A DNA stretch of 64,000 nt from Roseomonas acroporae (GCF_023223525.1 NZ_JALPRX010000014.1:1-64000); one strand, 5' to 3'; shown: positions 34,707-44,275, counted from the stretch's first letter. A program made the numbers and translations. Notes: generated from the letters alone by a model not told the origin.

Positions 34707-35363
34707 ATGGGATACGTCCTCTACGGCGACATCGGCTCCGGCTCCGCGACGGCGGAAATGGCGCTGGCCGAGATCGGCGCGCCGGTCGAACTGCGCGACG
34801 TGCCGCTCGCCGGCGAGGCGCAACTCGCGGCGGAATACCGCGCGCTGAACCCGATGGGGCGGGTGCCGACGCTGGTCCTGCCCGACGGCACGGTGGTGAC
34901 GGAGTCGCTCGCCGTGCTGCTGACGCTTTGCGACCGGCATCCGGAGGCCGGGCTGCTGCCGCCGCCGGACGGTCCCTCGGGCGATCCGGGTCGGGCGAAG
35001 GCGCTGCGCTGGATGGCGCTGCTGGCCGGCGAGTTCTACCCGTGCGTGACCCGCTACGACTATCCGGAACGCTTCAGCGACGACCCCGCGCATGCGCCCT
35101 CGATCCGCGCGCGGGCGCTGGAGATGGGCCGCGCGGTGTGGCGCGTGGTGGAGGACAACGCGGCGCCCGATCCGTTCGTGCTGGGCACGCGATTCTCGGT
35201 GGCGGACATCTACGTCGCCGTGCTGTCGCAATGGACGCGGGGGCAGGCGACCAATCCGGTGGAGCATCCGCGCGTCTCGGCGCTGGTGCGGCGGGTGGCG
35301 GCGCGGCCGGCCATCGCGCCGGTCTGGGCGAAGCATTTCGGCGGGCGGGGGCTGGAGGGCTGA
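34707..35363 (+). CDS. Glutathione S-transferase family protein
   Basis: A 218-aa protein with the two-domain GST fold. Residues 1-80 form the thioredoxin-like domain (YVLYGDIGSGSATAEMALAE, NPMGRVPTLVLPDG with the cis-Pro, and ES for gamma-glutamyl binding). The helical C-terminal domain has LGTRFSVADIYVAVLSQW, the N-capping box region. The start is placed at ATG 34707; a frame extended upstream has no support. The substrate is unknown. It probably stands alone, 82 bp after the COQ10-like gene. Confidence 0.9.
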   Translation: MGYVLYGDIGSGSATAEMALAEIGAPVELRDVPLAGEAQLAAEYRALNPMGRVPTLVLPDGTVVTESLAVLLTLCDRHPEAGLLPPPDGPSGDPGRAKALRWMALLAGEFYPCVTRYDYPERFSDDPAHAPSIRARALEMGRAVWRVVEDNAAPDPFVLGTRFSVADIYVAVLSQWTRGQATNPVEHPRVSALVRRVAARPAIAPVWAKHFGGRGLEG

Positions 35364-35513
35364 GCCGGGCGCGCCCGCCAGCCCGGGGTTGCGCGGGCGC
35401 GGCCGCGGGGGCATTGCGGGAGGCGCGTGCGGCGTGGCCTCCCCGCCTCGCGCATGCGCGCCGTGCGGCCGCCATCCGGGCGGCGGGCGCCCCGCACCGA
35501 AAGGCTTCGCCGC

Positions 35514-36581
35514 ATGGTCCATGCCCCGAACCCGCCGCCGCCCGGCGCGCCGCCCGTGCGCATCAACCTCTATTCCGACACCCAGACGCGCCCGACGCGG
35601 GGCATGCGCGAGGCCATGGCGATGGCCGAGGTCGGCGACGAGCAGAACGGCGACGACCCGACGGTGAACCGGCTCCAGGACCGGATGGCGGCGCTGCTGG
35701 GCAAGGAGGCGGCGCTGTTCCTGCCCTCCGGCACCATGTGCAACGTCGCCGCCGTGCTGACGCATTGCCGGCCGGGCGACGAGATCCTCGGCCACGAGAC
35801 CTGCCACATCCTGACCAGCGAGGGCGGCGCGCACGGCGCGCTGGCGGGGGTGCAGATCACGCCGCTGCGCGGCCCGCGCGGGCTGTTCGACGCGGAGGCG
35901 GTGCGTGCCGCGCTGCGCGTGAAGCGGCGCCACTCGCCGCCGCAGACCCTGCTGGAGGTGGAGCAGACCGCCAACATCGGCGGCGGCACGATCTGGCCGC
36001 TCGACCAGCTCAACGCGGTGGCCGACGTCGCGCACGAGGCGGGCATGGCGACGCACATGGACGGCGCGCGGCTGCTGAACGCGACGGTCGCCTCGGGCAT
36101 CGACGCGGCCACCATGGCGGCGCGCTACGACAGCGTGTGGCTGGACTTCACCAAGGGGCTGGGCGCGCCGGTGGGCGCGGTGCTGGCGGGCTCGGCGGAA
36201 TTCATCGACGCGGCCTGGCGCTGGAAGCAGCGGCTGGGCGGGGCGATGCGGCAGGCGGGGGTGATCGCGGCGGCGTGCCTGTACGCGCTGGACCATCACG
36301 TCGAGCGGCTGGCCGAGGACCACGCCAATGCCCGCCTGCTGGCCGAGGGGCTGGCGGCGATCCCGGGCGTCGCGGTGGAGCGGCCGGACACCAACCTGGT
36401 GTTCTTCGACCCGGCCGGGGCGGGGATGAGCGCCGCCGACCTCCAGTCGGCGCTGCGCCTGCGCGGCATCCTGGTGAGCGGCCTGGGCGGGCGGCTGCGC
36501 GCCTGCCTGCATCTCGACGTGTCGCGCGCCGAGGTGGAGGAGGCGCTGGGCGCGGCGCGCGAGGTGCTGGGCCGGGGCTGA
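35514..36581 (+). CDS. ltaE: Low-specificity threonine aldolase family, PLP-dependent
   Basis: The enzyme family cleaves threonine or allo-threonine to glycine and acetaldehyde. ATG 35514 gives 355 aa, the family length. Landmarks are INLYSDTQTRPTRGMREAM, GDDPTVNRLQDRMAALLGKE and LFLPSGTMCNVAAV. The PLP lysine is Lys214 in WLDFTKGLGAPVG, preceded by MATHMDGARLLNA. The specificity (L- or allo-threonine, or a related beta-eliminating substrate) is not decided by sequence. It is followed by a 229-bp gap. Confidence 0.92.
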   Translation: MVHAPNPPPPGAPPVRINLYSDTQTRPTRGMREAMAMAEVGDEQNGDDPTVNRLQDRMAALLGKEAALFLPSGTMCNVAAVLTHCRPGDEILGHETCHILTSEGGAHGALAGVQITPLRGPRGLFDAEAVRAALRVKRRHSPPQTLLEVEQTANIGGGTIWPLDQLNAVADVAHEAGMATHMDGARLLNATVASGIDAATMAARYDSVWLDFTKGLGAPVGAVLAGSAEFIDAAWRWKQRLGGAMRQAGVIAAACLYALDHHVERLAEDHANARLLAEGLAAIPGVAVERPDTNLVFFDPAGAGMSAADLQSALRLRGILVSGLGGRLRACLHLDVSRAEVEEALGAAREVLGRG

Positions 36582-36810
36582 GGAGCCAGGGCGGCCCCGG
36601 ACATCACCGCAAGGCGGGGGTCGGGCCGCGGCCGCCGCGCGGGCGGACCCGACCCGTTGGCGGGCCGTGGGGGCCGGCCCGTGGGGGCCGGCCCGGTGTG
36701 CCGGCGTCGCCGGCCGCGCGGCACGCGTCGCGATGGATTACATTATTTTACTTCAGGCGGCCGGGCCGGTGTGGCGGCATGGCGGCCGGGCGAACGAGGG
36801 CCTGTCCGGG

Positions 36811-37932
36811 ATGCGCCGCGCCATCATCCATGTCGGCATGTCGCGTACCGCCACCACCAGCCTGCAGGGCGCGCTGGCGGCGCACCGGTCCGGGCTGACG
36901 GAAGCGGGGATCCTCTATCCCGACCTCACGCCGCGCTCCGCCGCGGCGCCGCATCTCAGCCACCAGCATCTCGGCGAGGCGCTGGACGGGCGGCGGCCGG
37001 CGCGCGAGCGGACGGAGCTGCTGGACCTGCTGCGCGCCGCCCTGCGCGCCAGCCGGGCCGACACGCTGCTGCTCTCCTACGAGAAGCTGGCCGAGATCCC
37101 GCCCCGGCGCGGCGTGCCGGCGCTGCTGCGCGACGTGCTGGCGGAGGCGGGCTGCGCCATGGAGGTGCTGGTCACGGTCAAGCCGCAGGCCGAGCAGCTG
37201 AACTCGCTCTACACCCATGCGACGCAATTCCTGCGCGAGCGGCGCGGCTTCGCGGCCTGGCTCGCCGCGCGCGAGGGGGCGCGGGTGCTGGACTACGCCG
37301 CGTTGCTGGAGCCCTGGCACGCCGCCGCCGCCGGCCGGGTGCACGCGGTCGGGCTGCGCGACCCGGGTGCCGACACGCCGGCCGTGGCGCGCATGCTGGA
37401 GGCGGTCGGCCTGGGCGACCGGGTGCTGCCGCTGCTCACGCCGGCGGAGCTGCACCGTCGCAAGAACCGCAGCCCGGGGCCGGTGGCGGTGGCGGTGTCG
37501 CGCCGGCTGGCGGCCGGCGGGGGGCGGGTGGCGCTGGGCGACGCGGCGCGCGAGGCCACGCGCTTCGTCGCGCGCCGGGCGCGGGAGGCGGGGCTGGACG
37601 CGGTGCCGTTCCAGGGCGTCACGCCGGCGGCGCGGCGGCGCCTGTCGGAACGCTACGCCGGGAGCAATGCCCGCTTCGCGCGGATGGCGTGGCAGGGGGC
37701 GCCCTGGACGGAGCGGGTGGCGGAGGCGCCGGAGCGGCCGGTCAACGAGATTGCCGCCCAGGGGAAGGAGACGGGGAAGGAGACGGGGGAGGAGACGGGC
37801 GAGGCGGCGGTGGCGGCGCTGCTGGACGAGGTGTGCCGCGAGTTCGGCGTGGTGCTGCGGCCGGGGGTGCCGCCGGCCGCCTGGGAGGCGGCCTGGGCGC
37901 TGCGTTCGGCGGTGCGGCGCTGGTGGGGATGA
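36811..37932 (+). CDS. Sulfotransferase-like P-loop protein
   Basis: The 373-aa reading from ATG 36811 begins RRAIIHVGMSRTATTSLQGA, which matches the 5' PAPS-binding loop of bacterial sulfotransferases (usual form HIGxxKTGTTSIQ). The catalytic Lys position is Arg here. A second site, VTVKPQAEQLNSLYTHATQF, fits the 3'-phosphosulfate element (usual form VRRQ-xxxxxSxY), with Lys in place of the usual Arg. Near the C-terminus a low-complexity run KETGKETGEETGE precedes a short helix. ATG 36733 is an alternative start. The acceptor, perhaps a surface sugar, is unknown. It is convergent with pncC, 28 bp apart. Confidence 0.7.
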   Translation: MRRAIIHVGMSRTATTSLQGALAAHRSGLTEAGILYPDLTPRSAAAPHLSHQHLGEALDGRRPARERTELLDLLRAALRASRADTLLLSYEKLAEIPPRRGVPALLRDVLAEAGCAMEVLVTVKPQAEQLNSLYTHATQFLRERRGFAAWLAAREGARVLDYAALLEPWHAAAAGRVHAVGLRDPGADTPAVARMLEAVGLGDRVLPLLTPAELHRRKNRSPGPVAVAVSRRLAAGGGRVALGDAAREATRFVARRAREAGLDAVPFQGVTPAARRRLSERYAGSNARFARMAWQGAPWTERVAEAPERPVNEIAAQGKETGKETGEETGEAAVAALLDEVCREFGVVLRPGVPPAAWEAAWALRSAVRRWWG

Positions 37933-37960
37933 GGCGGGCCCCGCGTTCCCGCGCCCGGCC

Positions 37961-38455
37961 TCAGCCCTCCCGCAGCATCGCCTCGACCAGCGATAGCGCC
38001 GCCGCCACCGTGGCGGCGCGCACCGCCGCGCGGTCGCCGGGCAAGACGTGGCGCTCCACCAAGGCGGTGCCGCCGCGCCGCGCCGCGCCGATGAAGACGA
38101 GACCGACCGGCTTGGTCTCCGTGGCGCCACCCGGCCCGGCGATGCCGGTGCAGCTCACCCCGATATCGGCGCCGCCGCGCCCGGCGGCGGATTCCGCCAT
38201 GCGCCGCGCCACCGCCTCGCTCACCGCGCCGACCCCGGCCAGCACGCCGGGCGGGACGCCGAGCATCGAGACCTTGGCCTGGTTCGAGTAGGTCACGAAG
38301 CCGCCCACCACGCTGTCCGAGGAGCCGGGGATGGCGGTGAGCGCGGCGGCGATCAGGCCGCCCGTGCAGCTCTCGGCGGTGGCGATGGTCATGCCGCGTT
38401 CGCGCAGCAGTTCGAGCAGCGCGCGGGCCTGTTCCAGCGTCGTGTCGGGCAGCAT
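37961..38455 (-). CDS. pncC: Nicotinamide-nucleotide amidase PncC (CinA C-terminal domain)
   Basis: The enzyme deamidates nicotinamide mononucleotide to recycle the pyridine ring. It is a stand-alone CinA-C domain of 164 aa, starting at an ATG that overlaps the pgpA stop (TGATG). Motifs are ATAESCTGGLIAAALT with the catalytic Ser29, VTYSNQAK with Tyr and Lys, and SCTGIAGPGGATETKPVGLV. The product lacks the N-terminal MoCF-like domain of full-length CinA. It is last in a four-gene minus-strand chain. Confidence 0.95.
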   Translation of the reverse strand: MLPDTTLEQARALLELLRERGMTIATAESCTGGLIAAALTAIPGSSDSVVGGFVTYSNQAKVSMLGVPPGVLAGVGAVSEAVARRMAESAAGRGGADIGVSCTGIAGPGGATETKPVGLVFIGAARRGGTALVERHVLPGDRAAVRAATVAAALSLVEAMLREG

Positions 38456-38943
38456 CAGCGCAGCACTCCGAGATGGAAGAAGGCCGGCGGGTCCTGCGGC
38501 GGCAGGAGCAGGCCGTAGCCCAGCAGCAGGGCCCCGGCGATGGCGCCGGCGACGAGGTCGTCCAGGATCACGCCGGTGGCGCCGTGCAGCCGGTCCGCCC
38601 AGCCCACCGGGCCGGGCTTGGCGATGTCGAACAGCCGGAACAGCAGGAAGGCCAGCGCGATGCCGAAGCCCGTCGGGTGGGCGGGCAGGGCGGCGAGGGC
38701 GAGCATCTGGCCGGCCGCCTCGTCGATCACCACCCAGGCCGGGTCCGCGTCGGCGAGGTGGCTGCGCCGGAGCAGGGCGCGGACCACCCACCAGCCGACC
38801 GCCGCGAACAGGCCGGCGAGCAGCAGCCGCCACTCCACGGCGAGCAGGCCGAGCGGCAGCACCGCGAGGGAACCCCAGGTGCCCGGCGCGCGGCGGGCCA
38901 TGCCGATGCCGCCGAGCGACGCCGCGAGGCGGAGCGGCGTCAC
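38455..38943 (-). CDS. pgpA: Phosphatidylglycerophosphatase A
   Basis: PgpA dephosphorylates phosphatidylglycerophosphate in the inner membrane. The 162-aa protein uses a GTG start overlapping the preceding stop (GTGA). Landmarks are APGTWGSLAVLPLG, DPAWVVIDEAAGQMLALAAL with the acidic metal site, FRLFDIAKPGPVGWAD and GVILDDLVAGAIAG. About four hydrophobic segments are visible. The pgpA-pncC order is widely conserved. Confidence 0.96.
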   Translation of the reverse strand: MTPLRLAASLGGIGMARRAPGTWGSLAVLPLGLLAVEWRLLLAGLFAAVGWWVVRALLRRSHLADADPAWVVIDEAAGQMLALAALPAHPTGFGIALAFLLFRLFDIAKPGPVGWADRLHGATGVILDDLVAGAIAGALLLGYGLLLPPQDPPAFFHLGVLR

Positions 38944-39929
38944 GCCACGTCGTCCAGGAAGGCATCCAGGGCGCGGATCGATTCCGGCTCCGACAGCAGC
39001 GGCGCGTGGCCGATGCCGGGGAGCTGGACCAGGGTCATGTCGGGCCGCATCCGTCGCATCCGCGCCACCGTGTCGGCGGAGAGCAGGCGGCTCGCCTCGC
39101 CGTGCACCAGCAGCAGGGGCAGGTGGGCGAGGGCGCCGAAGCAGCCCCAGAGCACCGGCTCCAGCGCGGCGGCGCCGTCGCCGGTGACCTCGGCGATGCG
39201 CGTGTCCCAGCGCGGGTGCCAGCGCCCGTCCGGCCCGAGGGCGTAGGTGAGCCCGGCCATGCGGCGCCAGCCGGCGGCGTCGGCGATGCCGAGGGGCGGC
39301 AGGCGCTCGCGCAGGAATTCGGCCGCCGCCTCCAGGCTGATCGCGGCCGGGTCGTGGCCGACGAAGTCCCGCACGGAATCGCGCCCCTGCGGCTCGATGC
39401 GCGGCCCGATGTCGTTCAGCGCCACGGCGGCGAGCAGGCGCGGCCGGAAGGCGGCGAGCACCATGGCGAGGATGCCGCCGAAGCTGGTGCCGACCAGCGC
39501 GACCCGCGCGAGGCCGAGCGCCGCCGTCGCGTCCAGCACGTCGCGCAGCGCCTGCTCGGGGCTGTAGCGGGCGAGGCTGTCGGCACGGGCGGAATCGCCG
39601 TGGCCGGCATAGTCGAGCGCGACGACCCGGCGCCGGCCGGCATGCCGCGCGGCGAGGGGCTCGTAGTCGTGCGCGGTGCGGCAGAGGCCGGGCAGGCAGA
39701 GGATCGGCGTGCGGGTTCCCGCGGGCGGGCCCTCCCAGTCCAGCGCGGCCAGGCGCAGCCCGTCCCGGGCGGCGAAGGAGACGGCGCGCGGCGCCGGGGG
39801 GCGGCTACGGGGAGAGCCGGCCAGAGAGCTGGCGGGGGGGCTGGCAAGAGGGGCGGGGGGCGCGGCCGGCGGGGTGCGCGGGGTCGGGACGGGTCGCGGA
39901 ACAGGCGCCGCGTCGGCGGGGGGGGGCAT
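38940..39929 (-). CDS. Alpha/beta hydrolase
   Basis: The start codon overlaps the slt stop (TGATG), giving 329 aa. The first 50 residues are Pro/Ala-rich, then the hydrolase fold begins (VSFAARDGLRLAALDWEG). The oxyanion-region ILCLPGLCRTAHDYEPLA, YAGHGDS, nucleophile elbow VGTSFGGILAMVL and late His in LPGIGHAPLL are clear. The usual acid position, in VHGExSDLLS-type sequence, reads VHGEASRLLS, so the normal catalytic Asp is replaced by Arg or lies elsewhere. Many relatives are annotated as esterases or epoxide hydrolases; the substrate is unknown. Confidence 0.88.
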   Translation of the reverse strand: MPPPADAAPVPRPVPTPRTPPAAPPAPLASPPASSLAGSPRSRPPAPRAVSFAARDGLRLAALDWEGPPAGTRTPILCLPGLCRTAHDYEPLAARHAGRRRVVALDYAGHGDSARADSLARYSPEQALRDVLDATAALGLARVALVGTSFGGILAMVLAAFRPRLLAAVALNDIGPRIEPQGRDSVRDFVGHDPAAISLEAAAEFLRERLPPLGIADAAGWRRMAGLTYALGPDGRWHPRWDTRIAEVTGDGAAALEPVLWGCFGALAHLPLLLVHGEASRLLSADTVARMRRMRPDMTLVQLPGIGHAPLLSEPESIRALDAFLDDVA

Positions 39930-42220
39930 CAGCGGCCGGCCGGCAGGTAGCGGGCGAGGGGATGGGCCGGGGGAGGAGTCGGGGAGGTCTGTGGGGAGTC
40001 CGGGGCGGCCGGGCCGGGGTCGCGCGTGCGGTAGACCACGACGTTCTCCACCACGCGCTGGACGTAGTTGCGCGTCTCGCCGAAGGGGATCTGCTCGATC
40101 CAGTCGATCATGTCGACGGTGACGTCGGCGGCGGGCGGGGCGGGCATGGCGTCGGTCCCGGCCGGGGCGGCCATCGGCGACGCGACCGGTGCCGTCCCCG
40201 GCGTCGCCCCGGGAGTGGCGCCCGGTGTCGTCCCCGACGCCGCGCCCGACGCCGCTCCCGATGCCGCTCCGGCCGGGACCGCTGCGGGCCCGGGAGGGAC
40301 GCCCGGGGACGGGACGGGGTCGGCCGAGGCCACCATGAGGCCGCTGCCGCGCGGGTCGCCGTAGGTGAGCAGCCATTCGTCCACCCGGCGCGGGCCGGCA
40401 TTGTAGGCGGCGACGGCGAGCGGCAGGGCGCCGGCGAAGCGGGCGAGCATCTGGTCGAGATAGGCGGCGCCGAGGCGCATGTTGTGCGCGGGGTCGGCGG
40501 TCAGCATCGCCGTGCGGTGCGGCAGGCCGAGCTGGCGCGCGACCTCCTGCGCGGTGGTGGGGAGAAGCTGCATCAGGCCGCGCGCGTTGGAGGAGGAGAC
40601 GGCCTCGGGGTCGAAATTGCTCTCCTGGCGGGTGATGCCGAGGATCAGCGCCGGCTCGGGCGAGGCGACCGGCAGCGGGAAGGGGGCGGGCCAGCCTTCC
40701 TCGGGCAGCACCAGCCCGGCGATCGCGGCGCGGCGCGACACCCAGACCGCATGGTCGGGCCGGCCGGTCGCGAGGGCGAGCCGCGCGGGCAGGCGCTTCT
40801 CGGCCGGGGTGGCGGCCAGCGCCTCCAGGCGCAGGAGGAAGGGCCGGGCGCGGGCGGCGGCGCCGAGATCGGCGAGGGTGCGGACGGCGCGGGCCAGCTC
40901 TCCCTCCTCGAACCGCTCGGCCTGGGCGGCGGTGGGTTCGGGGGCGACGACGGCGCGGATCCGGGCGGCGAGCTGCGCGGGCGTCTCGCGCAGCGCCAGC
41001 GAGGCGAGCTGTCCGTAGTAGGTGAGGGGGTAGCCGGCGGCCTCGCTCCAGGCGGCCCGGGCGCCTTCGGAGTCGAGCATCGCGGCGGCGGCGCGGCCGC
41101 GCCAGTAGGCGGCGCGGGCGCGGGTGATGGCGGACTGGCTGCCCTCGGCGATGGCGGCGAAGTGGCGGAGGGCGCGGGCCGGGTCGTTGAGGCGGCGCAG
41201 CGCGATGAAGCCGGCCAGGAACTCGGCCTCCTGGCGGTCCGCGCCCGGCTCGGCGATGCCGTGGCCGGCGGCGACCGCGCAGGCGAGGCCGGGCTCCCCC
41301 TTGCGCAGCAGCTTGCGGGCGAGGACCTGCCGCTCCGCCCAGAAGAGGCGGCCGCGCTCGCCGGCCGGGGCGGGGCCGGCCCGGTGCCAGAGGGCGGCGG
41401 CGGCCTGGTCCTGCTCGGCGCGGCGCAGGGCGCGGGCCAGCTCGTAGAGCAGGCCGGGATCGGGCGAGGCCGGCAGCCGGGCGACGACCGGCGCGGGGTC
41501 CGCGCGACCGGCGGCGAGGGCGAGGCGCAGCTCGGCGACGGGGCGGCGCGCCGGGTCGAGCCGGGCGGCCTGCCGGGTGGCGGCGGCGGCGTCGCGGCCG
41601 AAGGCGAGGCGATCGAAGCGTTGCCACTCGTCCTCGGGGGTGAGGAGGGCGGCGTTGCGGGCGGCGAAATTGGCCTCGGACGCGGCGTCCGCGGCGGCAT
41701 CCGTCCAGGCGGCGCGGAGCACGGGGGCCACGACGGATTCGTCGCGGCCGGCGCGGCGCAGCGCGTCGGCGTAGCGCTGGGCGCCGTCCAGGGTGCGCGG
41801 CGCGTGCGTCGCGTACCAGTGCAGCACGGCGGAATCGTCGGGATCGGCCATGGCGGCCGCCTCGGCGCGCAGGGCGAGGGCGTCGGCCAGCGGCCAGTCG
41901 GGGTTGGCGGCGGCGAAGGCGTTGAACTGCGCCAGCGGCGGTACGGGCGTGGCGGCGCGGGCGAGCAGGCGCTGCCAGGTGACGAGCTTGCGCACCAGCG
42001 GGTCGGCGGCGAGGGCGACGCTGTCCGCCTCGATCCAGCGGCCGGCGGCGGCGGCGGCGAGGGCCTGGCGGCCGGCGAGGCGCTCGCTCTCCGAGGCCCA
42101 GGGCTGGGCGGCGGCGGGGCCGGGGAGGCCGGACAGGAGGAGAAGCGACAGGAGCGCGGCCGGTGCCGCCCGACGTGCCGGGCCGGGGCGTGGTCCGTGA
42201 CCTCCTGCGATGCGGCGCAT
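39929..42220 (-). CDS. slt: Soluble lytic murein transglycosylase
   Basis: The 763-aa periplasmic enzyme cuts peptidoglycan to 1,6-anhydromuropeptides. A signal peptide (about 18-38, ending AAAQP) is followed by a long alpha-helical superhelix region. The catalytic SLT domain comes next, with Glu533 in GITRQESNFDP and the GLMQLLPTTA stretch. After AYNAGPRRVDEW, where the family continues directly to the IDWIE...GETRNYVQRV end, a low-complexity insert of about 75 residues rich in Ala, Gly, Pro and Thr intervenes. It is first in the chain slt-hydrolase-pgpA-pncC and is divergent from dapA. Confidence 0.93.
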   Translation of the reverse strand: MRRIAGGHGPRPGPARRAAPAALLSLLLLSGLPGPAAAQPWASESERLAGRQALAAAAAGRWIEADSVALAADPLVRKLVTWQRLLARAATPVPPLAQFNAFAAANPDWPLADALALRAEAAAMADPDDSAVLHWYATHAPRTLDGAQRYADALRRAGRDESVVAPVLRAAWTDAAADAASEANFAARNAALLTPEDEWQRFDRLAFGRDAAAATRQAARLDPARRPVAELRLALAAGRADPAPVVARLPASPDPGLLYELARALRRAEQDQAAAALWHRAGPAPAGERGRLFWAERQVLARKLLRKGEPGLACAVAAGHGIAEPGADRQEAEFLAGFIALRRLNDPARALRHFAAIAEGSQSAITRARAAYWRGRAAAAMLDSEGARAAWSEAAGYPLTYYGQLASLALRETPAQLAARIRAVVAPEPTAAQAERFEEGELARAVRTLADLGAAARARPFLLRLEALAATPAEKRLPARLALATGRPDHAVWVSRRAAIAGLVLPEEGWPAPFPLPVASPEPALILGITRQESNFDPEAVSSSNARGLMQLLPTTAQEVARQLGLPHRTAMLTADPAHNMRLGAAYLDQMLARFAGALPLAVAAYNAGPRRVDEWLLTYGDPRGSGLMVASADPVPSPGVPPGPAAVPAGAASGAASGAASGTTPGATPGATPGTAPVASPMAAPAGTDAMPAPPAADVTVDMIDWIEQIPFGETRNYVQRVVENVVVYRTRDPGPAAPDSPQTSPTPPPAHPLARYLPAGR

Positions 42221-42644
42221 GCGTTGCTCCCCGGTGGACCGGTCCCCGTCGCCGCGGGGCTACCGCGCCGGCCGTCCCCGTCCGGTTACCGGAGGGGCGG
42301 CCCCCGGCGCAAGCCACGGCCGGGGCGCGCGGCGCTCGGCACGAGGGATGTGGGGCGGCGCATGGCCGGTTCGAGGGGCGGCCCGGCGGGCGGGCATTCC
42401 TGCCCGCGAGGGGGGAGCGATGCCAGGCCCGTCGCCGGGCGGCATCGGACGACGCGGCCGGGAATGGCCGGGACGGCCCGGGCGCGACCCGAGCGCCGCG
42501 CCGGTCAGCCTCCCGCTTTCGCGCGCCGGGGCGGGACGCTCGGCGGTTCCGGTCGGGGGCGATCTGCACTAGCCTGCGCGGCCTTGCCTGCCGCCGCGCC
42601 CGCCATCGGGCCGCCGCCGGTCCTGCCTCGGGGAGACGCCTTCC
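42221..42644. other. Divergent intergenic region slt/dapA
   Basis: These 424 bases separate the slt and dapA starts and should contain both promoters. Open frames here are GC-driven shadows. I see no repeat, no clear -35/-10 pair and no conserved motif. Confidence 0.4.
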
Positions 42645-43523
42645 ATGTTCAAGGGTTCGCTGGTCGCACTCATCACGCCGATGACGGCCGATGGCGCGGT
42701 CGACGAGAAGGCGTTCGGCGAGCTGGTGGAGTGGCAGATCGCCGAGGGCACGCAGGGGCTGGTGCCGGTCGGCACCACGGGCGAATCCCCGACCCTGAGC
42801 CATGCCGAGCACGACCGGGTGGTGGCGCTCTGCATCGAGGCGGCGGCGGGGCGCGTGCCGGTGATCGCGGGCGCGGGCTCGAACTCGACCGCCGAGGCGG
42901 TGCGGCTGGCGCGCCACGCCAAGGAGAGCGGCGCCGACGCGGTGCTGGTGGTGACGCCCTACTACAACAAGCCGACCCAGGAGGGGCTCTACCTCCACTA
43001 CCGGACCATCGCCGACAGCGTCGACATCCCGATCGTCATCTACAACATCCCGCCGCGCAGCGTGATCGACATGTCGGTGGAGACGATGGCGCGGCTGGCG
43101 CGGCACCCGAACATCGTCGGCGTGAAGGACGCGACGGCGAACCTCGCCCGGCCGCTGCACACGCGCGCCGCCTGCGGCGAGGGTTTCTGCCAGCTCTCGG
43201 GCGAGGACCACACGGCGCTGGCCTATCTCGCCGCCGGCGGGCATGGCTGCATCAGCGTCACCGCCAACGTGGCGCCGCGACTCTGCGCCGAGATGCATGC
43301 CGCCTGGGCCGACGGGCGCGTGGCCGAGGCGATCCGTCTGCAGGACCGGCTGCTGCCGCTGCACGACGCGATGTTCTGCGAGACCTCGCCGGGGCCGGTG
43401 AAGTACGCCGCCTCGCTGCTCGGCCGGACCAGCGACCATTGCCGGCTGCCGCTGGCGCCGGTCTCGGAGGGGAACCGGGCGCGGGTGCGCGAGGCGATGG
43501 TCGGGTTGGGGCTGCTGAACTGA
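42645..43523 (+). CDS. dapA: 4-hydroxy-tetrahydrodipicolinate synthase
   Basis: The enzyme condenses pyruvate with aspartate semialdehyde for lysine and diaminopimelate. The 292-aa TIM barrel starts [20 protein letters not shown]. The Schiff-base Lys161 is in GVKDAT, the proton relay Tyr133 in VIYNIPPR, and GTTGESPTL binds the substrate. The length is standard. It is upstream of smpB with a 120-bp gap, a common alphaproteobacterial order. Confidence 0.97.
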   Translation: MFKGSLVALITPMTADGAVDEKAFGELVEWQIAEGTQGLVPVGTTGESPTLSHAEHDRVVALCIEAAAGRVPVIAGAGSNSTAEAVRLARHAKESGADAVLVVTPYYNKPTQEGLYLHYRTIADSVDIPIVIYNIPPRSVIDMSVETMARLARHPNIVGVKDATANLARPLHTRAACGEGFCQLSGEDHTALAYLAAGGHGCISVTANVAPRLCAEMHAAWADGRVAEAIRLQDRLLPLHDAMFCETSPGPVKYAASLLGRTSDHCRLPLAPVSEGNRARVREAMVGLGLLN

Positions 43524-43643
43524 GCCTGGGCCGCGCGGCCCAGGCTGAACGGATGCCGCGCGCCGCCCGGCGGGCCGGGGCGGGACCGGGAGTCCGGCCC
43601 GTGCCGGCCGGGGCCCGCGCGGGCTGGACGAGACCGGGACGAC

Positions 43644-44129
43644 ATGGCTGAACCACGCAAGAAGGGGCTGATCTCGCACGGGATCGCCTCGCAGAACCGC
43701 AAGGCGCGGCACGACTACTTCATCAACGAGACGGTGGAGGCCGGGCTCGTGCTGATGGGGCCGGAGGTCAAGAGCCTGCGCGCCGGCCGCGCCACGCTGA
43801 CCGAGGCCTGGGCGGGCGAGCGCGACGGCGAGATGTGGCTGTTCAACGCCTACATCCCCGAATGGCAGGCGGGCAGCTACATGGCCCGCTTCGAGCCGCG
43901 CCGGCCGCGCAAGCTGCTGCTGCACGACCGGCAGATCGCCACCCTGACCGGCGCCGTGACGCGCGAGGGCGCGACGCTGGTGCCGCTCGACATCCACTTC
44001 AACGAGAAGGGCCGCGCCAAGGTCCTGCTCGGGCTGGCCGAGGGCAAGCAGAAGCACGACAAGCGCGCCGCCATCGCCGCGCGCGACTGGCAGCGCGACA
44101 AGGCGCGGCTGATGCGGGACAAGGGGTAG
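43644..44129 (+). CDS. smpB: SsrA-binding protein SmpB
   Basis: SmpB brings tmRNA to stalled ribosomes. The 161-aa protein has [18 protein letters not shown], the typical [23 protein letters not shown] and [21 protein letters not shown]. It has the basic C-terminal tail ([20 protein letters not shown]) that acts in the decoding centre. The tmRNA gene itself was not seen in this window. Confidence 0.97.
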   Translation: MAEPRKKGLISHGIASQNRKARHDYFINETVEAGLVLMGPEVKSLRAGRATLTEAWAGERDGEMWLFNAYIPEWQAGSYMARFEPRRPRKLLLHDRQIATLTGAVTREGATLVPLDIHFNEKGRAKVLLGLAEGKQKHDKRAAIAARDWQRDKARLMRDKG

Positions 44130-44275
44130 CGGCACGCCGCTGGCCGCCCCGCCGTTCGCCGCCCGCCATCCGGCGCTGGTGGCGGCGCCCTCTCCGGGAC
44201 TTAACTTGCGCAACCCCCGGCGCTCTGTCTCGCTCTGCCCGCTGCCGCCGGTTGCGGCGCGGGGGGGACGTGCCC

